From assembly GCF_003072625.1 (NCBI RefSeq), contig NZ_CP027805.1, positions 118,501-182,500 of the forward strand: 64,000 nt of DNA, written 5' to 3'. A program made the translations under genes and the position numbers. The notes beneath the pieces are model-generated. The model worked only from the letters and a program-made list of their open reading frames with translations, made no database searches and was not told the origin of the DNA. This DNA comes from Limosilactobacillus reuteri. Its GTDB lineage: Bacteria; Bacillota; Bacilli; Lactobacillales; Lactobacillaceae. Positions 61,464 through 64,000 of this stretch are shown here, one piece after another; the stretch's first letter is position 1, and each line of letters opens with the position of its first letter.

Positions 61464-61510
61464 AAATACGTTCTTAAAAGATAATTTAAGGGCGTATTTT
61501 TTATTTTTAA
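61464..61510 (+). terminator. Terminator of tyrS
   Basis: aaatacgttcttaaa pairs with tttaagggcgtattt (ending 61499), then ttttattttt. Confidence 0.85.
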
Positions 61511-61591
61511 ATGCAAAAAACAAATTTTACTTATTCAAAAAATAAAAAAGTTAAATTTTAAAAAATAAATTCAAAAAGTTGAAAAAAGGTG

Positions 61592-61620
61592 TTGACGAAA
61601 GAATGAAATCCATGTATAGT
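61592..61620 (+). promoter_or_regulatory. rRNA operon promoter P1
   Basis: TTGACG (61592-61597), 17 bases, TATAGT (61615-61620). Confidence 0.75.
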
Positions 61621-61685
61621 AATTATCGTTGTCGAAACAGTTAAGTGCTGTTGAGATGGTTTAACAAAAAAGTTAAAAATAATTG

Positions 61686-61714
61686 TTGACATCTGATTGA
61701 CAACATGATATATT
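61686..61714 (+). promoter_or_regulatory. rRNA operon promoter P2
   Basis: TTGACA (61686-61691), 17 bases, TATATT (61709-61714). Confidence 0.8.
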
Positions 61715-61774
61715 AATAAAGTTGCTGATTGAGCTATCAATCAAAAGAAATTAAAAATCAATTAAAATTTCTTC

Positions 61775-61804
61775 TTGACAAGCTAATCTGATACATGTTA
61801 TAAT
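61775..61804 (+). promoter_or_regulatory. rRNA operon promoter P3
   Basis: TTGACA (61775-61780), 18 bases, TATAAT (61799-61804). The strongest match of the three and closest to 16S. Confidence 0.85.
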
Positions 61805-61844
61805 AAATATGTTGATTGGCCGCTTGGTCAGCCAACAGGTAGAC

Positions 61845-61890
61845 CTTTGAAAACTGAACAAAGTTTCGACGAATCAAATGTGTAGGGTCT
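61845..61890 (+). promoter_or_regulatory. boxA-like antitermination site and 5' half of the 16S processing stalk
   Basis: ctttgaaaact (61845-61855) is a boxA-like element. aaactgaacaaagtttc and atgtgtagg (61851-61887) pair with cctacacat and gaaactttgtttagtttt in the spacer after 16S (63576-63606), forming the long RNase III-type stalk. Confidence 0.75.
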
Positions 61891-61980
61891 TCAATCACAA
61901 TGTGATTTGAAGTAAAACATTTGCGAAGTCAATTCGCTTAATAACAAAGATAATTGAGAGCTATTCAGGTTCTTATATAT

Positions 61981-63760
<1,780 letters not shown>

Positions 63761-64000
63761 GGTTAAGTTATGAAGGGCGCATGGTGAATGCCTTGGTACT
63801 AGGAGCCGATGAAGGACGGGACTAACACCGATATGCTTCGGGGAGCGGTAAGTACGCTTTAATCCGGAGATTTCCGAATGGGGGAACCCAATCAGCTTAG
63901 TCGCTGATTACTTGACTAGTGAATACATAGCTAGCAAGAGGTAGACGCAGTGAACTGAAACATCTTAGTAGCTGTAGGAAGAGAAAGAAACATCGATTCC
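63761..64000 (+). rRNA. rrl: 23S ribosomal RNA, 5' part
   Basis: ggttaagttatgaagggcgcatggtgaatgccttgg is the conserved 23S 5' end (key part ggttaag ... ggtgaatgcc). It continues past the right edge. Confidence 0.96.

Overview
The window is a low-GC Firmicutes chromosome segment. It is almost certainly Limosilactobacillus reuteri or a very close relative. The 16S gene at the right end carries V1-V3 sequence I recognise from memory as L. reuteri-type. The surface-protein sorting motif is LPQTG, and the gene content (noc-soj-spo0J, CBS-less IMPDH, alsSD, pyr and pur operons) fits a Lactobacillaceae genome. No insertion sequence, prophage, integrase, CRISPR array or tRNA gene was found.

Layout. 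1-3.1 kb: the C-terminal end of an LPXTG surface protein with Rib-type repeats, a decayed YSIRK signal-peptide stub, and then about 950 bases with no ORF but very dense nested inverted repeats. I read that stretch as a large ornate structured RNA, and it is the most striking object in the window. 3.1-8.8 kb: a serine T-box with serS, a GlnPQ-type amino-acid ABC transporter, and a second T-box in front of an amino-acid permease. 8.8-13 kb: a non-coding stretch with two further candidate RNAs, nupC, a nucleoside hydrolase, and a hydroxyacyl-CoA dehydrogenase broken by an in-frame TGA. 13-18.7 kb: the chromosome-segregation cluster rsmG-noc-parA-parB, then DUF951, ychF and DUF1129. 18.8-25.1 kb: the deoxynucleoside catabolic operon deoC-deoB-pdp-deoD, a SorC-type regulator and guaB. 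25.2-29.6 kb: a two-component system, azlCD and a LysR regulator whose 3' end contains the pyr promoter.

29.5-34.4 kb: pyrB-C-D-F-E behind two tandem PyrR-type attenuators. 34.4-36.2 kb: a divergent hxlR/old-yellow-enzyme pair in which both genes are broken. 36.2-40.3 kb: a HAD-fold protein lacking its catalytic aspartates, a stand-alone ribB, cfa and an AI-2E-family membrane protein. 40.4-44.8 kb: fhs, alsS and alsD. 44.8-57.9 kb: the purine pathway purE-K-B-C-S-Q-L-F-M-N-H-D, with PurR-box-like sequences before purE, purB and purC and also before fhs. 57.9-61.5 kb: gpmA, a DUF975-like membrane protein and T-box-controlled tyrS. 61.5-64 kb: three tandem rRNA promoters, a complete 16S gene, a spacer without tRNA and the start of 23S.

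The common theme is nucleotide metabolism: uptake and salvage (nupC, nucleoside hydrolase, deo), de novo pyrimidine and purine synthesis, guanine branch entry (guaB) and formyl-THF supply (fhs). Each block has a visible control element: catabolite-type operators, PyrR attenuators or PurR boxes. A second theme is gene decay: four broken genes and one degenerated enzyme.
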